Assembly (NCBI RefSeq): GCF_004359215.1
Contig: NC_090620.1
Location: forward strand, 98,730-109,352
Direction of reading: 5' to 3'
DNA: 10,623 nt
Origin: Bremia lactucae
Lineage: Eukaryota; Oomycota; Peronosporomycetes; Peronosporales; Peronosporaceae
Shown here: positions 1-7,510 of the stretch, piece after piece
Layout of the letters: the number at the start of each line of letters is the position of its first letter
How positions within the stretch are numbered: the first letter of the stretch is position 1
Program-made: the position numbers and the translations under genes
Notes under the pieces: model-generated
The model's database searches: none
Told to the model about the DNA's origin: nothing
Seen by the model: only the letters and a program-made list of their open reading frames with translations

Positions 1-445
1 CGTTTTACGTCTGGTTTTTGGCGACATGTGTTCGAGCTGCTAGGTAGCAAGCTCCACATGTCGACCGCAGATCATCCCCAGACCGATGGCCAAACAGAAC
101 GTGCCAATCGGGTCGTGGCGGATGTCTTACGCACTATAGCAACTCCCAAAGAGTGGAGCAAGCAATTGCCCTTTGTGGAGTTCGCTATAAATAACAGTGT
201 CCACGCCAGTACGGGTGAGACACCGTTTTATATTAACGGACTGCGCCATCCTCGGACGCCAGTCTCGTTTGTGCGCAGCCCGAGTCTTAGTGGGGGGAGG
301 GCCCCTTACTATGCTCGGTGCGAAAGAGGGACAAAGTTTCGTCAATCTGACGATGACCCACGAGGGTATCGTCTCAACGACTCAAACTTGCCCTATTAAC
401 CCTGCCAGTTTAGCAGTGGTCAATAAAACTGCGCCTTATTTCTGA
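1..445 (+). pseudogene. pol: Integrase core, C-terminal part (relic D)
   Basis: The integrase of an LTR retrotransposon inserts the cDNA into the host genome. Frame 1 is open from base 1 and reads through the motif HPQTDGQTERANR, which carries the catalytic Glu of the DD35E triad, then FVEFAINNSVHASTGETPF and GLRHPRTPVSF, all typical of gypsy integrases. Near base 295, within a run of G, the homology moves to frame 2, where GGGPLTMLGAKEG and following residues continue to a stop at 443-445. This is a one-base-type frameshift that breaks the protein. Both catalytic Asp residues would lie left of the window. The domain is clear; the exact end of homology after about base 400 is not. Confidence 0.88.
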
Positions 446-737
446 CCGACCTCTCGGCGGTGCCACAGGCGAGTTTGATGCTAAAAGCGTCGTTCGGGTG
501 AGGGGGACGGTGAAGGCGAAAAGCTATCGGACCGATTTCTCCCTCCACGAACAGGACTTGGAGAGCGATATCACGCGAGTAACGTGGATCCCTCAGCATT
601 ATCCGTTCAAAAAGGTCCAAGCGAGTCTTCAGGCGTTCATAACCCTGACGAGCCTTCGCTCGGACATCAACGAGATCCGAGGTCAGTCGCGAGACTTGAC
701 CCTCGAGATCCGCAATACGTCGTTCAGCAGCGCTCAA
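420..737 (-). other. Antisense open frame opposite the relic D linker, coiled-coil-like
   Basis: On the minus strand a frame of 105 codons is open opposite the pol linker. It begins AAERRIADLEGQVSRL and continues with SDLVDVRAKARQGYERLK, which has the Leu/Val/Ile and charged spacing of a coiled coil; the second half has no recognisable pattern. There is no ATG near its start (the open frame begins after a TAG; the first Met is near codon 47), and I see no promoter. Each of its codons is complementary to sense codon positions 2, 3 and the next 1. The sense frame is supported by the adjoining chromodomain, so this may be only a shadow. It is listed because relic C carries a similar one in the same phase. 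Confidence 0.3.
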
Positions 738-1012
738 CGCCTGTGACTAAACAGACGAAGGTAAGGCAGCCGCAAGTAGGTGGGCGAGATCGACACTCCT
801 ATCGGGCGCCGCCTGCACTGATGGATGCGGGTGGGAATCAACGCTTTCTTGCTGAAAGGTTGCTTGCCCACCGCTCCGTGAGGCAAAGGTATCAGATCCT
901 CGTCCAATGGAAAGGTTAGCCGAAGAGTTTTGACTCTTGAGAACCGATCGATATCACTAGCAAGCTTTTCAACGCGCAGAGGTATTGAGAGAATAGGGTG
1001 CAACTGTTATAA
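485..1012 (+). pseudogene. pol: Linker and chromodomain at the C-terminus of pol (relic D)
   Basis: Chromodomains at the end of gypsy integrases are thought to target insertion to marked chromatin. Frame 2 is open from 485 to 916: about 115 residues of Pro/Ser/Arg/Asp-rich linker, then NQRFLAERLLAH and YQILVQWKG, the first strands of a chromodomain. The same frame continues as PKSFDS and EP, but the expected Tyr of the WKGYP motif is a TAG (917-919), the expected Trp of the DSWEP motif is a TGA (938-940), and another TGA lies at 986-988. These nonsense changes remove the aromatic core of the domain. Apart from them the frame is intact, so this copy is damaged mostly by point changes. An antisense open frame overlaps the linker. 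Confidence 0.82.
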
Positions 1013-1034
1013 CTGTTGAGACTGCAGTATTTAC

Positions 1035-1560
1035 ATGCAACTAGCGAGCCGACGCTTCCGCGTCGACTCGAAAGCACAAAGACAAAAATCTCCAAATGTT
1101 GCGACGAGAGTGAAATTTGGCATGTCTAACTTAGCCGGATGTGCCAAATCTTGGGCTTTAGGGCTTAACTGTCGGTCGTTGGGTCGTATGAGGTCTTTAA
1201 AATCCTGCTTATGCAAACACTTTAGCCGCCACGTGCCGAATTCAGGGCTGTAGCCGAGCTTCTCGAATTGAAGCAGGACAAGCGTGACCTTCACGCTTAT
1301 GCCCAATATACACGGTACCGGGTAAGTTGTGTTGTGAATCATTCAATTCATGAGTAACTGTATTTTTAAAGGTCTTGCAAAAGGTTCTGTTAAGACTCAC
1401 CTGTTCCGGCTTGAACTAGAGTCGCTAGATCAATCGATCTCATTAGCGGGGAACAGCAGGACTTCAGCCTGAAACATGCTTTCGTCCACTTTAAAGCATA
1501 TCGTCCTCCGAAAAGACAAGAAACGGAGGCCAAGAACCTTTCAACATCTCGTATGTAGAA
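1035..1560 (+). pseudogene. gag: Retrotransposon Gag (capsid-like) domain, broken (relic A)
   Basis: Gag forms the particle that packages retrotransposon RNA. Four frame segments succeed one another: frame 3 from 1035 with FGMSNLAGCAKSWALGL; frame 2 from about 1160 to 1357 with PPRAEFRAVAELLELKQ then DLHAYAQYTRY; frame 3 from 1350 to 1472 with GLAKGSVKTHLFRLELESL; and frame 2 from 1445 to 1558 with DFSLKHAFVHFKAYRPPKR and a final TAG. This is the pattern of the Retrotrans_gag family: a Trp-containing helix, then PP..EF..R.E...LKQ, then the Tyr-rich segment. At least three frameshifts and several stops disable it. No CCHC zinc knuckle follows, although families with this kind of Gag often have one. 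Confidence 0.78.
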
Positions 1561-2574
1561 AGAGGGAAACTTCGCTCTTCAAGTCACAAACGATTCCAAA
1601 ATTGAATTCGTTGTCAAAAGACAAACCACTACGCCTATGAGTGTAGTGCTTCACGACCAGTGCCTAGAAGCACTGAACGAAACAATCGACCTCACGCTAG
1701 CAACAGTGGAGGACGCAGATCCGACGCTGTTGCAAAATCGCAACGGCGAGGTGGATCGTAAAAAAACAAGCGGTTGGGATCAGAAGGTGCGAGCGCCCTA
1801 CTGATCCAGCAACGTCAAAAGAATTTGCAGGCCTTTTTGACGAAAATTACTCCCCACACACAAACTTGTGTGTAACTTACCCAGGTGACGAGGTGAACCT
1901 CGTCACCTTGAAAATTATAGTGCCAAATAAATTGCCACGAAAGTCTTTAGTCGATTGTGGGGTGCCGAAAAATATCATTCGACCCAATCGCTAGAAAAAT
2001 GCAGCCTCAAATTTATCAAACGCGATATCCCTCTAACGAGGATGACAGTGCGCCTAGCAACAGGCGCATCTACAACAGTAAGGAATCGTGTAGTTGATGT
2101 CCAATAAACGTTAAAGGGTAAACAGTACGACGATGATTTTATCGTACTAGATTTGGATGACAATTTGATGTCATCCTTGGATTACCATGGCTCAGAACGT
2201 ACGAGCCATGTATAAATTGGCAGCATCAAGCCGTGACGATGCCTGTCTCTTGTTTATCAGATGTCTTGGATCGTCCACAAGTGTATAGGTTTCCTGCGAG
2301 TGAGTGCGATGGCCTAACTTGTGGGTAGGTCGTTTGCATGACTGCACAAGACCTCAGTGTGAATACCCAACACACTGTGGAGTTAGATCCCGACAGCTGT
2401 GCACAAGAACATGTAGCGTCGAATGTCCACCGTTGTGTCGTGGACATAGTTTCGACGGCTATGCATAACCACAGGCAGAGCCGAAGCCCGATCACATATA
2501 TAAGTCGAGTGGCTCGAAACAAGGATGCTTGCTTCGCAAGCCACATCCCAAAAAATTACAACGTCTATCTGTAA
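1559..2574 (+). pseudogene. pol: Pre-protease region and aspartic protease (relic A)
   Basis: The protease cleaves the Gag-Pol polyprotein. Frame 2 is open from 1559 to 1801 (FALQVTNDSKIEFVVKR, then VLHDQCLEALNETIDLTLAT). Frame 3 follows from 1800 to 1994 with EFAGLFDENYSPHTNLCVTY and LPRKSLVDCG, the active-site loop, in which the usual D-S/T-G triplet reads D-C-G (Asp codon 1953-1955). Frame 2 then resumes near 1970 with DIPLTRMTVRLATGAS and QYDDDFIVLDLDD, interrupted by TAA, and frame 1 from 2161 gives FDVILGLPWLRTYEP, the ILGxPWL strand of retroviral-type proteases. A TAG at 2326-2328 interrupts the downstream part, which reads on to 2574. The domain order is convincing; the protein is dead. 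Confidence 0.85.
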
Positions 2575-3111
2575 AAGACAGTGTAAAAGTCCTAGATCGA
2601 CTGGAGAGTCAATCATAGAGAATATCGCTGTGGTTGCGTGACCACAGCCAGAGGCAGTTGGGGGAAACTCCCTAAAAAAACTTGAGGGAATAAGTTCCCA
2701 GGATTCTGCGGGAATAAACCCCTGAAAACCTGTGGTCAAAGGTTGCCAGGTACCTTTGATAATACGTTTTATAAAAAGAATCTGGGAGAAATAAATGTCT
2801 TAGTAAATAACGAATCAAGTGAAGACTTGATTTGATAGTGCCTCCGAATTTAACCTCGGAGATAACTCAATTGCCAACGCTTGAACCGAAACGGTATTTA
2901 CGTGATCTGCGTAGTGGCAATCTGCGTACTTGTCACAGATGTAACAGGGCATCGTGAAACGGAGCACCTTTTGCTTGCCCATTTGGTGCGGAGTCCTCTT
3001 GGGACGACTCCGTCGGCTATGATAACTCTGGGATTGTCCGAATTTATCTCCAGGAACGAAGTGATCGCCACAGTCACTTCGATCAGCATACTATTGGTGG
3101 TGCTTGTTTAA
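2575..3111 (+). pseudogene. Probable protease-RT spacer, strongly decayed (relic A)
   Basis: No enzyme domain is visible here. Short segments resemble the variable spacer between protease and reverse transcriptase in these elements. The best is frame 3 from about 2838, with ITQLPTLEPKRYLRDLRSGN, which recalls the LPTLSVDTLVAVMNR segment at the corresponding place in relic B. An open frame at 2881-3111 (76 codons) contains hydrophobic runs but is probably a shadow. Between 2575 and 2830 only scattered open fragments exist, rich in stops. The assignment rests on position after the protease and on the weak LPTL match. Confidence 0.45.
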
Positions 3112-3131
3112 CGTTAACATTAATCAACGGA

Positions 3132-3475
3132 AGAGGGAACGCAATGCTTTGCGATTTGCTCCCGAAAAAAAATCTTGGTTGCCCTCTAAGGGCAACTTGA
3201 CTCGTTGGTCAGGTATATCCAGCACTCGCCACGAAATCCCGTTATTCGACTAATGCAGGCTTCAAATCTAGTGAGGACGAACGAAATTCTTCATTGATGC
3301 CTTTTTTTCGGCATCGATGGTACACATGTAAGCGGGCAGAGGATGTCACTCCTTTGTTCCAAGCTTGGGAAGCATTTATCCAGAATGTGCAAAGGGAAAG
3401 ACGCGAGGCCTAGCTTGACAACTGGATGTTTTCTGTTACCGGTTTAAAAAACGGGTCGTAGTCGGTGAAACACTG
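3132..3475 (+). other. Unassigned coding-like stretch, possibly another gag fragment
   Basis: The plus strand reads like protein across a few interruptions: about 3138-3243 gives NALRFAPEKKSWLPSKGNL and STRHEIPLFD before a TAA, and about 3258-3412 gives GFKSSEDERNSSLMPFFRH, RWYTCKRAEDVTPLFQAWEA and FIQNVQRERREA before a TAG. The composition (Trp, Arg and Glu rich, helix-like at the end) suits a retrotransposon structural protein, but I recognise no domain. On the minus strand it lies downstream of the relic B pol end, where 3' untranslated or LTR sequence of B would be expected. Either reading is possible. Confidence 0.3.
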
Positions 3476-3499
3476 GAAGATGCACCTTTTGTCTAGAGA

Positions 3500-4090
3500 G
3501 GCAGGTTTACCTAGCCTCTCGTGGAGGGACTCATGTCCATGCCGTTTTAAGGGTGTTGGTCACGCCCATAAGGAAGCATACTCCCTTAATTATCCTCATT
3601 GAAAAACCTTCATCTATTGTAAGATGCGCAAAGGAATTGAAAACCTTCAATTCTTTAACAAGCGCAAGAGCGCTCGTTCTTTGATGGACCTTCTGTCGAG
3701 GCGGATGAACCTCGTCGTACTGTCGGACGTGACCCGGAACGTCTAAGTTGGGAACGAGGTTCCCAACTATCACGCGTGGGTGGATACCCCCGCAACGATC
3801 ATGGTAACTCGTCCATCAAGGCTTGGGTCGAGACCATTAGGCTTTGGCGGATGAGCAAAAATTCTTATGATGACGTAGTTTTTTTGTTCTTCAGTATGAC
3901 CGGTGCGCACTGCGGAGATGTCATTCTCCCATTTAGTAAGAACATAATTGTTATCACTAAAATTATTGTTTTCGATGCTAAGTATTTCTGCATCGTTATC
4001 AAAGCCAGTAATATCCTCATCGCTATCACTGATTTTGTCCACTTCAATGTTGATTAATTCGACACTGGTATCCTTGCATTGAACGTAAGG
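3500..4090 (-). pseudogene. pol: Shortened linker and chromodomain, end of pol (relic B)
   Basis: The minus strand reads INIEVDKISDSDEDITGFD and NNYVLTKWENDISAVRTG (4050-3900), an acidic stretch after integrase, matching the region at 9360-9475 in relic C. It then jumps to HPPKPNGLDPSLDG (near 3855-3815), which matches PPKPDGPEPKP of C at about 9871, and again to the second half of a chromodomain: GYPPTRDSWEPRSQL, then after a frameshift LDVPGHVRQYDEVHPPRQ (3750-3690) and KVHQRTSALALVKEL. Compared with C, two blocks of roughly 400 and 370 bases are missing, which removes the GDLVLLSTVN/YIGPF part, the FYVGRL motif and the first half of the chromodomain. Confidence 0.82.
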
Positions 4091-4094
4091 TCAA

Positions 4095-4940
4095 TGCGTG
4101 ATGAGCAAGAGCTAGATTGTTAGAGAACAAAGCCCCCCCCTTGAATAAGAGTTACTCTCTAACAAGGTGGGTATACGTGGATGACGTAACTCATTCACAA
4201 AGGGTGAATGCTTTTTCGATGCATGCACTGAATTTTGATGCCATTTCAACGGCAAGAACTCACTCCAACTCGTAAAAGAGTGGAACTATCCGCGAACTAT
4301 TTCTTCGATGATACGGTTTGCACGCTCCGTCTAATCATATGGTCAGAAGTTGACATTTTCAATGTGTTCCAAGTGATTTGAACAGAGATTGCCAAAACTC
4401 CTTCGTGAATCTGGGGTCTCGATCTGAGAACAGTTCACGGGGTGGACCCATAGAGTCGAAATATCGTGTCAACAAAGACACGAGCACAGCCTTTGGCTGT
4501 GATCGACTCCGGGACTGCAGAAAGATAGACCATCTTGCCAAAACGGTTCACAAACACTAGAATACTATTGTTCTTGTGATCGTCTCCGGGAATTCGAAAA
4601 CGAAGTCCATAGATACGGACTGCCAACACTGGCAGAGGTTGTCATGGAGCACAGGATGAAGCACTCGGCTTCACCTTTTAACAAATTTCGCAAGCACGTA
4701 TGTACTTGCGGACGAATTCAAATTTGCGTGGTCAGTAGAAGTCGCAACTTATCGTGAGATAGGTCTTAACACGTCCACGATGACACCTGATTGGTGCATC
4801 GGGGTACTCATACATGATCCTTAAATGCAAATCATTATGAATGGGGATGACGACTCGAGGTGTGTCACCAGCAATGGCTGTGTAATACAGTAAACCGTTG
4901 CGTGTTGTGAATCGATCCGTTGGGGCTCGATACAATTTCG
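4095..4940 (-). pseudogene. pol: Integrase with zinc-binding and catalytic core remnants (relic B)
   Basis: The N-terminal part (4935-4732) reads YRAPTDRFTTRNGLLYYTA, GDTPRVVIPIHNDLHLRIM and CHRGRVKTYLTISCDFY, the His half of the HHCC zinc finger; CEIC, the Cys half, is at 4681-4692 and is followed at once by a TAA. The catalytic core has SMDF (Asp codon 4605-4607), LVFVNRFGKMVYLSAVPESI, ARVFVDTIFRLYG, FSDRDPRFTKEFWQSLF (SDRD at 4416-4427), then a damaged segment in which the HPETDGQ motif is lost but TERANRIIEEI with the catalytic Glu (4325-4327) remains, and ELRHPRIPTLLES. Four or more stops or shifts interrupt it. A run of eight C (4133-4140) lies where the family has consecutive Gly codons. 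Confidence 0.9.
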
Positions 4941-4959
4941 TAATTCTTTTAAGGATAGT

Positions 4960-5628
4960 TGTGGTGTATTTTTAAAGGTAACACATCAACCCTTTAAGAG
5001 CCATATCTTCTTGATAGGCTCTTCTAACGTCGTCAAGTAATGTTGGTGACGGAACACTTTTTTTTGCAACAGTGAACTGATGCTCACTATTGATTATTGC
5101 AAATGTGGGCTTATCCTCACTGTTGATTTGAGCAGCCGGCACAAAATTTGGGCCGACGCATAATAATATCAGCGACGACGTTAATTCGTCCTTACTTGTA
5201 TTTCATGGACCATCCCACCAATCTTTGCGAGAGGTGTGGACTATCGTAGGCCGTGTATAATGAATGACGCATGGTAGTTTAAACAATAAATGGTCTATCT
5301 TCTAATGATAGACCCAAAACTTAGTCAGTGTATATTCCATGGCAAAAGATTCCTTGTCATGCACTATATTATTATAAAGAGCTGGTTAAAGCTGACGCGA
5401 CTGATAGCAGACGACGCGCTCTGTGCCTCTGTATCATATTGCATTAAGGCACAGTCGGTTACAAAAATTAATGGCATCCCAGACCATCTGTCTTGGCCCG
5501 CATTCGCCGGGCTTGGCGATTGCATCAAGCTTTGCTTGACACCCTTAAAAGAGCGCAGATAAAAAAAAATATTTTTTTTAGCGTTCCATGGCCACTTAAC
5601 ATTTTTAACGAAGAAGAAAGATGTATTT
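4960..5628 (-). pseudogene. pol: RNase H and RH-integrase connector (relic B)
   Basis: RNase H would degrade the RNA strand during reverse transcription. Minus-strand segments in order are FKGVKQSLMQSPSP (about 5548-5508), CALMQYDTEA (5433-5404), CYQSRQL in a shifted frame followed by TAA, HDKESFAMEYTLTKFWVY (5360-5305), DRPFIV followed by a TAA, then SPHLSQRLVGWSMKYK and INVVADIIMRRP (5250-5145). The connector contains LLDDVRRAYQEDMALKG near 5045-4995. The D of the VCDASDF motif region lies in a segment that appears shortened (a VTDCALMQ reading). An A/T homopolymer tract at 5562-5580 sits at the RT-RNase H junction and probably reflects local slippage. Confidence 0.8.
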
Positions 5629-6500
5629 TTAAAACTTCATATTACGCAATACTGTCATTTTGGAATAATTGCGGGAGTATTGTGGAAGTGCTCCGCTAAG
5701 CAGAAAGTGTTCTTCAATTTCCCTTATCATCGACTGCCACAGGCAAATCGGAATTGCCTTAGGGTTTTCCAGATCCGGACGTACACCGTGTTTATCGTCG
5801 ACCAACTTAAAAAGTGGTATTTCGCTTGCAGAGAATATACGCTTCTTGATATTTGCATAAAACTTATGCTTACACATAAGTGTAAGAACTTTTGAGACGT
5901 GGGTACGATGTACTTCGACGTCCGACTGTTCGTTCATGGCTTCATTATGAACGAAGACGCATCAAAATTACTCAGAGCGAAATCCCGCACCGATCTCAAC
6001 AGATTGGTCACGCATCTCTTCAATGTTGCAGTGGCATTACGAAGTCCCCGTGGTACAAATATATATTCCCATAGCATTCCGCTTGGGGTGCTTGAGGCTG
6101 TGATTGGGATATCGTGTTCACGCATAGGGATCTTATCAAATCCTGTCATAATATCGATTGACAAAAAATGGTACTCTTTGACGCACCATCAATAATTACA
6201 TCTTTTCTGGTGTCGGGATTGGAGCCGGTACCGTCCAGCATTCCATCTATCAAATACGCGTACTATCCGCCACCTCCTGTTGTTTTACGCACACAGAACG
6301 TCGGAGGGCTTAGTAAGGAGGTCGAATCTCTCCCATGGCCCGCTGCTAAGCGATCAGTTAAGAATCTGTCGATCGCTAATACTTATTCACGAGGCAATGG
6401 CATTGCTTCATGACGCAGTATTTTGAACTGGATATAGGTTTATCCTTAGGCAAATCGCACGGTACGGATTCAGGAAATACCTTTTTGAATTCGATCAAAT
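5629..6500 (-). pseudogene. pol: Reverse transcriptase, broken (relic B)
   Basis: The RT would copy element RNA into DNA. On the minus strand, in order: VFPESVPCDLPKDKP (6490-6440), KYCVMKQ, FCVRKTTGG followed by a TAG (6263-6265) where the GGWR Trp is expected, TRKDVIIDGASKSTIF, then after a frameshift SIDIMTGFDKI with the first catalytic Asp at 6153-6155, TASSTPSGMLWE, VPRGLRNATATLKRCVTNLL, and SNFDA. The last corresponds to the F-D-D catalytic motif, broken by a probable one-base deletion at 5956-5963; the next frame resumes with VFVHNEAM and continues to VEVHRTHVSKVLTLM, HKFYANIKKRIFSASEIPL and KHGVRPDLENPKAI. The segment QYSRNYSKMTV at 5680-5645 marks the connection to RNase H. Confidence 0.9.
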
Positions 6501-6880
6501 CCTTTATATAAAGGGTTTGTCTTCAAAGACTCCCAGGATTGGGACGTAGACGTTCAATCCGAAATTCTCATCGAGAAGAATTTCATCGATCCATGAGCTG
6601 CTGAGAACCCGTTCATCATAAAAATACTTTTGCCGACCGAATATCGGCCACGTAGTTGTAGCTAGGCAGATCCGGTTCATAACTGCGACCAAAGTATCTA
6701 CGCTTAGTGTTGGTCCCAATGCAATATTCTCGTTAATAAAACGCTTTTATTTTACAAAGGGAGTGCGCACACGTTTGTAAAATCGAAACCACAAGGTCTG
6801 TTAATGTGCACTAAATCGTGCCGTATTCTTCTTCCTTCGTCTTTAGCACAATCTACATCAACAGTCCCATATTGAAAGGG
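6500..6880 (-). pseudogene. Protease-RT spacer (relic B)
   Basis: The minus strand reads DCAKDEGRRIRHDLVHIN at about 6845-6790, then LPTLSVDTLVAVMNRICL near 6715, ERVLSSSWIDEILLDE near 6600, and in a shifted frame SQSWESLKTNPLY near 6535, followed directly by KDLIEFKKVFPESVPCDLP at the start of reverse transcriptase. From memory, such an acidic segment with LDE followed by SQSW precedes RT in oomycete gypsy elements. At least two frameshifts are needed. The homology seems to continue up to base 6880, next to the LTR-like TGTCACGGGG. Confidence 0.6.
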
Positions 6881-7265
6881 TGTCACGGGGACGCTTCGCT
6901 CGTACTACGTCAGTACAAGTTAACCTACATCGGAATCAGTTGCGGAGCTACCTTGTTCTGTAAGTCCGAGGAAGCCTTATTGACTCAAAGAGCCACTTTG
7001 CTCTATAGAACTAATAGGTTAAACAACTCAATGAGTCGAACAAGCTATTAATGCTTAGTGAATCCTAGTTCAAAATATTCAGTGTTTCGGAGAACCAAGT
7101 GGCAACTAGTGCCCGAGAGTATGTACCTTAGAAATGTTTTGTCTCTCACACACCAATGCGCAAGCCTAAGGAAGGCACTTAACGCTTTAAGATCAAAATG
7201 GAAACTGCAGTTTATTGTATTATTTAATCTAAAGCCTTACCCTAGCTAATTAAAAATAGATTTCG

Positions 7266-7289
7266 GCCGCCAGATTTATATCTGGCGGC
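7266..7289. repeat. Perfect 10-bp inverted repeat with 4-base loop inside the LTR
   Basis: GCCGCCAGAT at 7266-7275 and ATCTGGCGGC at 7280-7289 are exact reverse complements separated by TTAT, so RNA from this region would fold into a stable hairpin. It sits in otherwise AT-rich sequence. A role in LTR transcript termination or packaging is possible but is inference only. Confidence 0.85.
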
Positions 7290-7313
7290 GACCGTATTTT
7301 TTACAAATAATAA

Positions 7314-7339
7314 ATGGGATTTGAGTATGGGATTTGAGT
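7314..7339 (+). repeat. 13-bp exact tandem duplication in the LTR
   Basis: The unit ATGGGATTTGAGT occurs twice without interruption at 7314-7326 and 7327-7339. It is most simply a local slippage duplication. Confidence 0.9.
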
Positions 7340-7510
7340 AACTAACTATTTTAGAACAGGATAAAAGGGTATTTTACCCATAAAGAAAATATACCACAAC
7401 AACTGTTCTCAACCGATGTTTTCCCCAGTACACCCTCCCCCATCAGACTGTTGGCACCTAGTTACAACAGTTGCTTTATTTTCTCTTTGAGGTTGGAATA
7501 TAAGCAACTA

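Larger units (their letters stand above)
1..1012 (+). mobile_element. Relic D: 3' part of a Ty3/gypsy pol gene, cut by the window edge
   Basis: This stretch carries, in the order expected of a chromodomain gypsy element, the end of the integrase core, a low-complexity linker and a chromodomain. The reading frame enters from the left edge, so the upstream part of the element lies outside the window. The recognisable frame ends at a TAA near 1010, and the gag sequence of another relic begins about 25 bases later, so neither a 3' untranslated region nor an LTR is visible. Its integrase text (SFVRSPSLSGG after the GLRHPR motif) differs from that of B and C, which indicates a separate family. Confidence 0.8.
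1035..3111 (+). mobile_element. Relic A: 5' half of a Ty3/gypsy element (gag, protease, spacer)
   Basis: Translated in shifting frames, this stretch gives a retrotransposon gag domain, an aspartic protease and the spacer that precedes reverse transcriptase in oomycete gypsy elements. The left end abuts relic D at about 1012-1035 with no LTR or leader visible, so the 5' end has been lost. The right end fades in the spacer, and no reverse transcriptase follows on this strand. Stops and frameshifts are frequent. It could be one half of an element whose other half was lost, or part of a rearranged copy. Confidence 0.7.
3480..6880 (-). mobile_element. Relic B: spacer to chromodomain of a Ty3/gypsy element, inverted
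   Basis: Reading right to left, the minus strand carries protease-RT spacer, reverse transcriptase, RNase H, integrase and a shortened linker with chromodomain, the canonical Ty3/gypsy order. Gag and protease are absent; they would lie right of 6880, where relic C begins with what looks like its 5' LTR. The 3' non-coding part (about 3483-3590) matches in inverted orientation the end of relic C, so both belong to one family. Stops and indels occur in every domain. Confidence 0.85.
6881..7450 (+). repeat. Probable 5' LTR of relic C
   Basis: No coding pattern is convincing in this stretch, apart from a small gag-like match noted under findings. The left border is set by TGTCACGGGG, which begins with the TG of LTRs and directly follows relic B sequence. 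The stretch contains a 10-bp inverted repeat, a 13-bp tandem duplication and AT-rich blocks (GGGTATTTTACCCATAAAG, AAAATATACC) that could serve as promoter elements. The right border is uncertain: I place it before the leader near TGTTGGCACC at about 7449-7457. Without the 3' LTR in view the LTR call rests on position and ends only. Confidence 0.5.

Noticed and set aside
2881..3111. Open frame with hydrophobic ends resembling a small membrane protein
   Set aside because: It overlaps the LPTL spacer segment of relic A in another frame and lacks an ATG at its start; it is probably a shadow.
3776..4057. Plus-strand open frame of 93 codons
   Set aside because: The opposite strand carries the acidic linker that aligns with relic C, so this is a shadow.
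5562..5580. A/T tract as a regulatory or replication element
   Set aside because: It sits between RT and RNase H remnants and is best explained by slippage in a decayed copy.
7451..7465. TGGCACCTAG as a primer binding site
   Set aside because: It starts with TGG, but the LTR end before it is not a clear CA, and I cannot match it to a specific tRNA 3' end.
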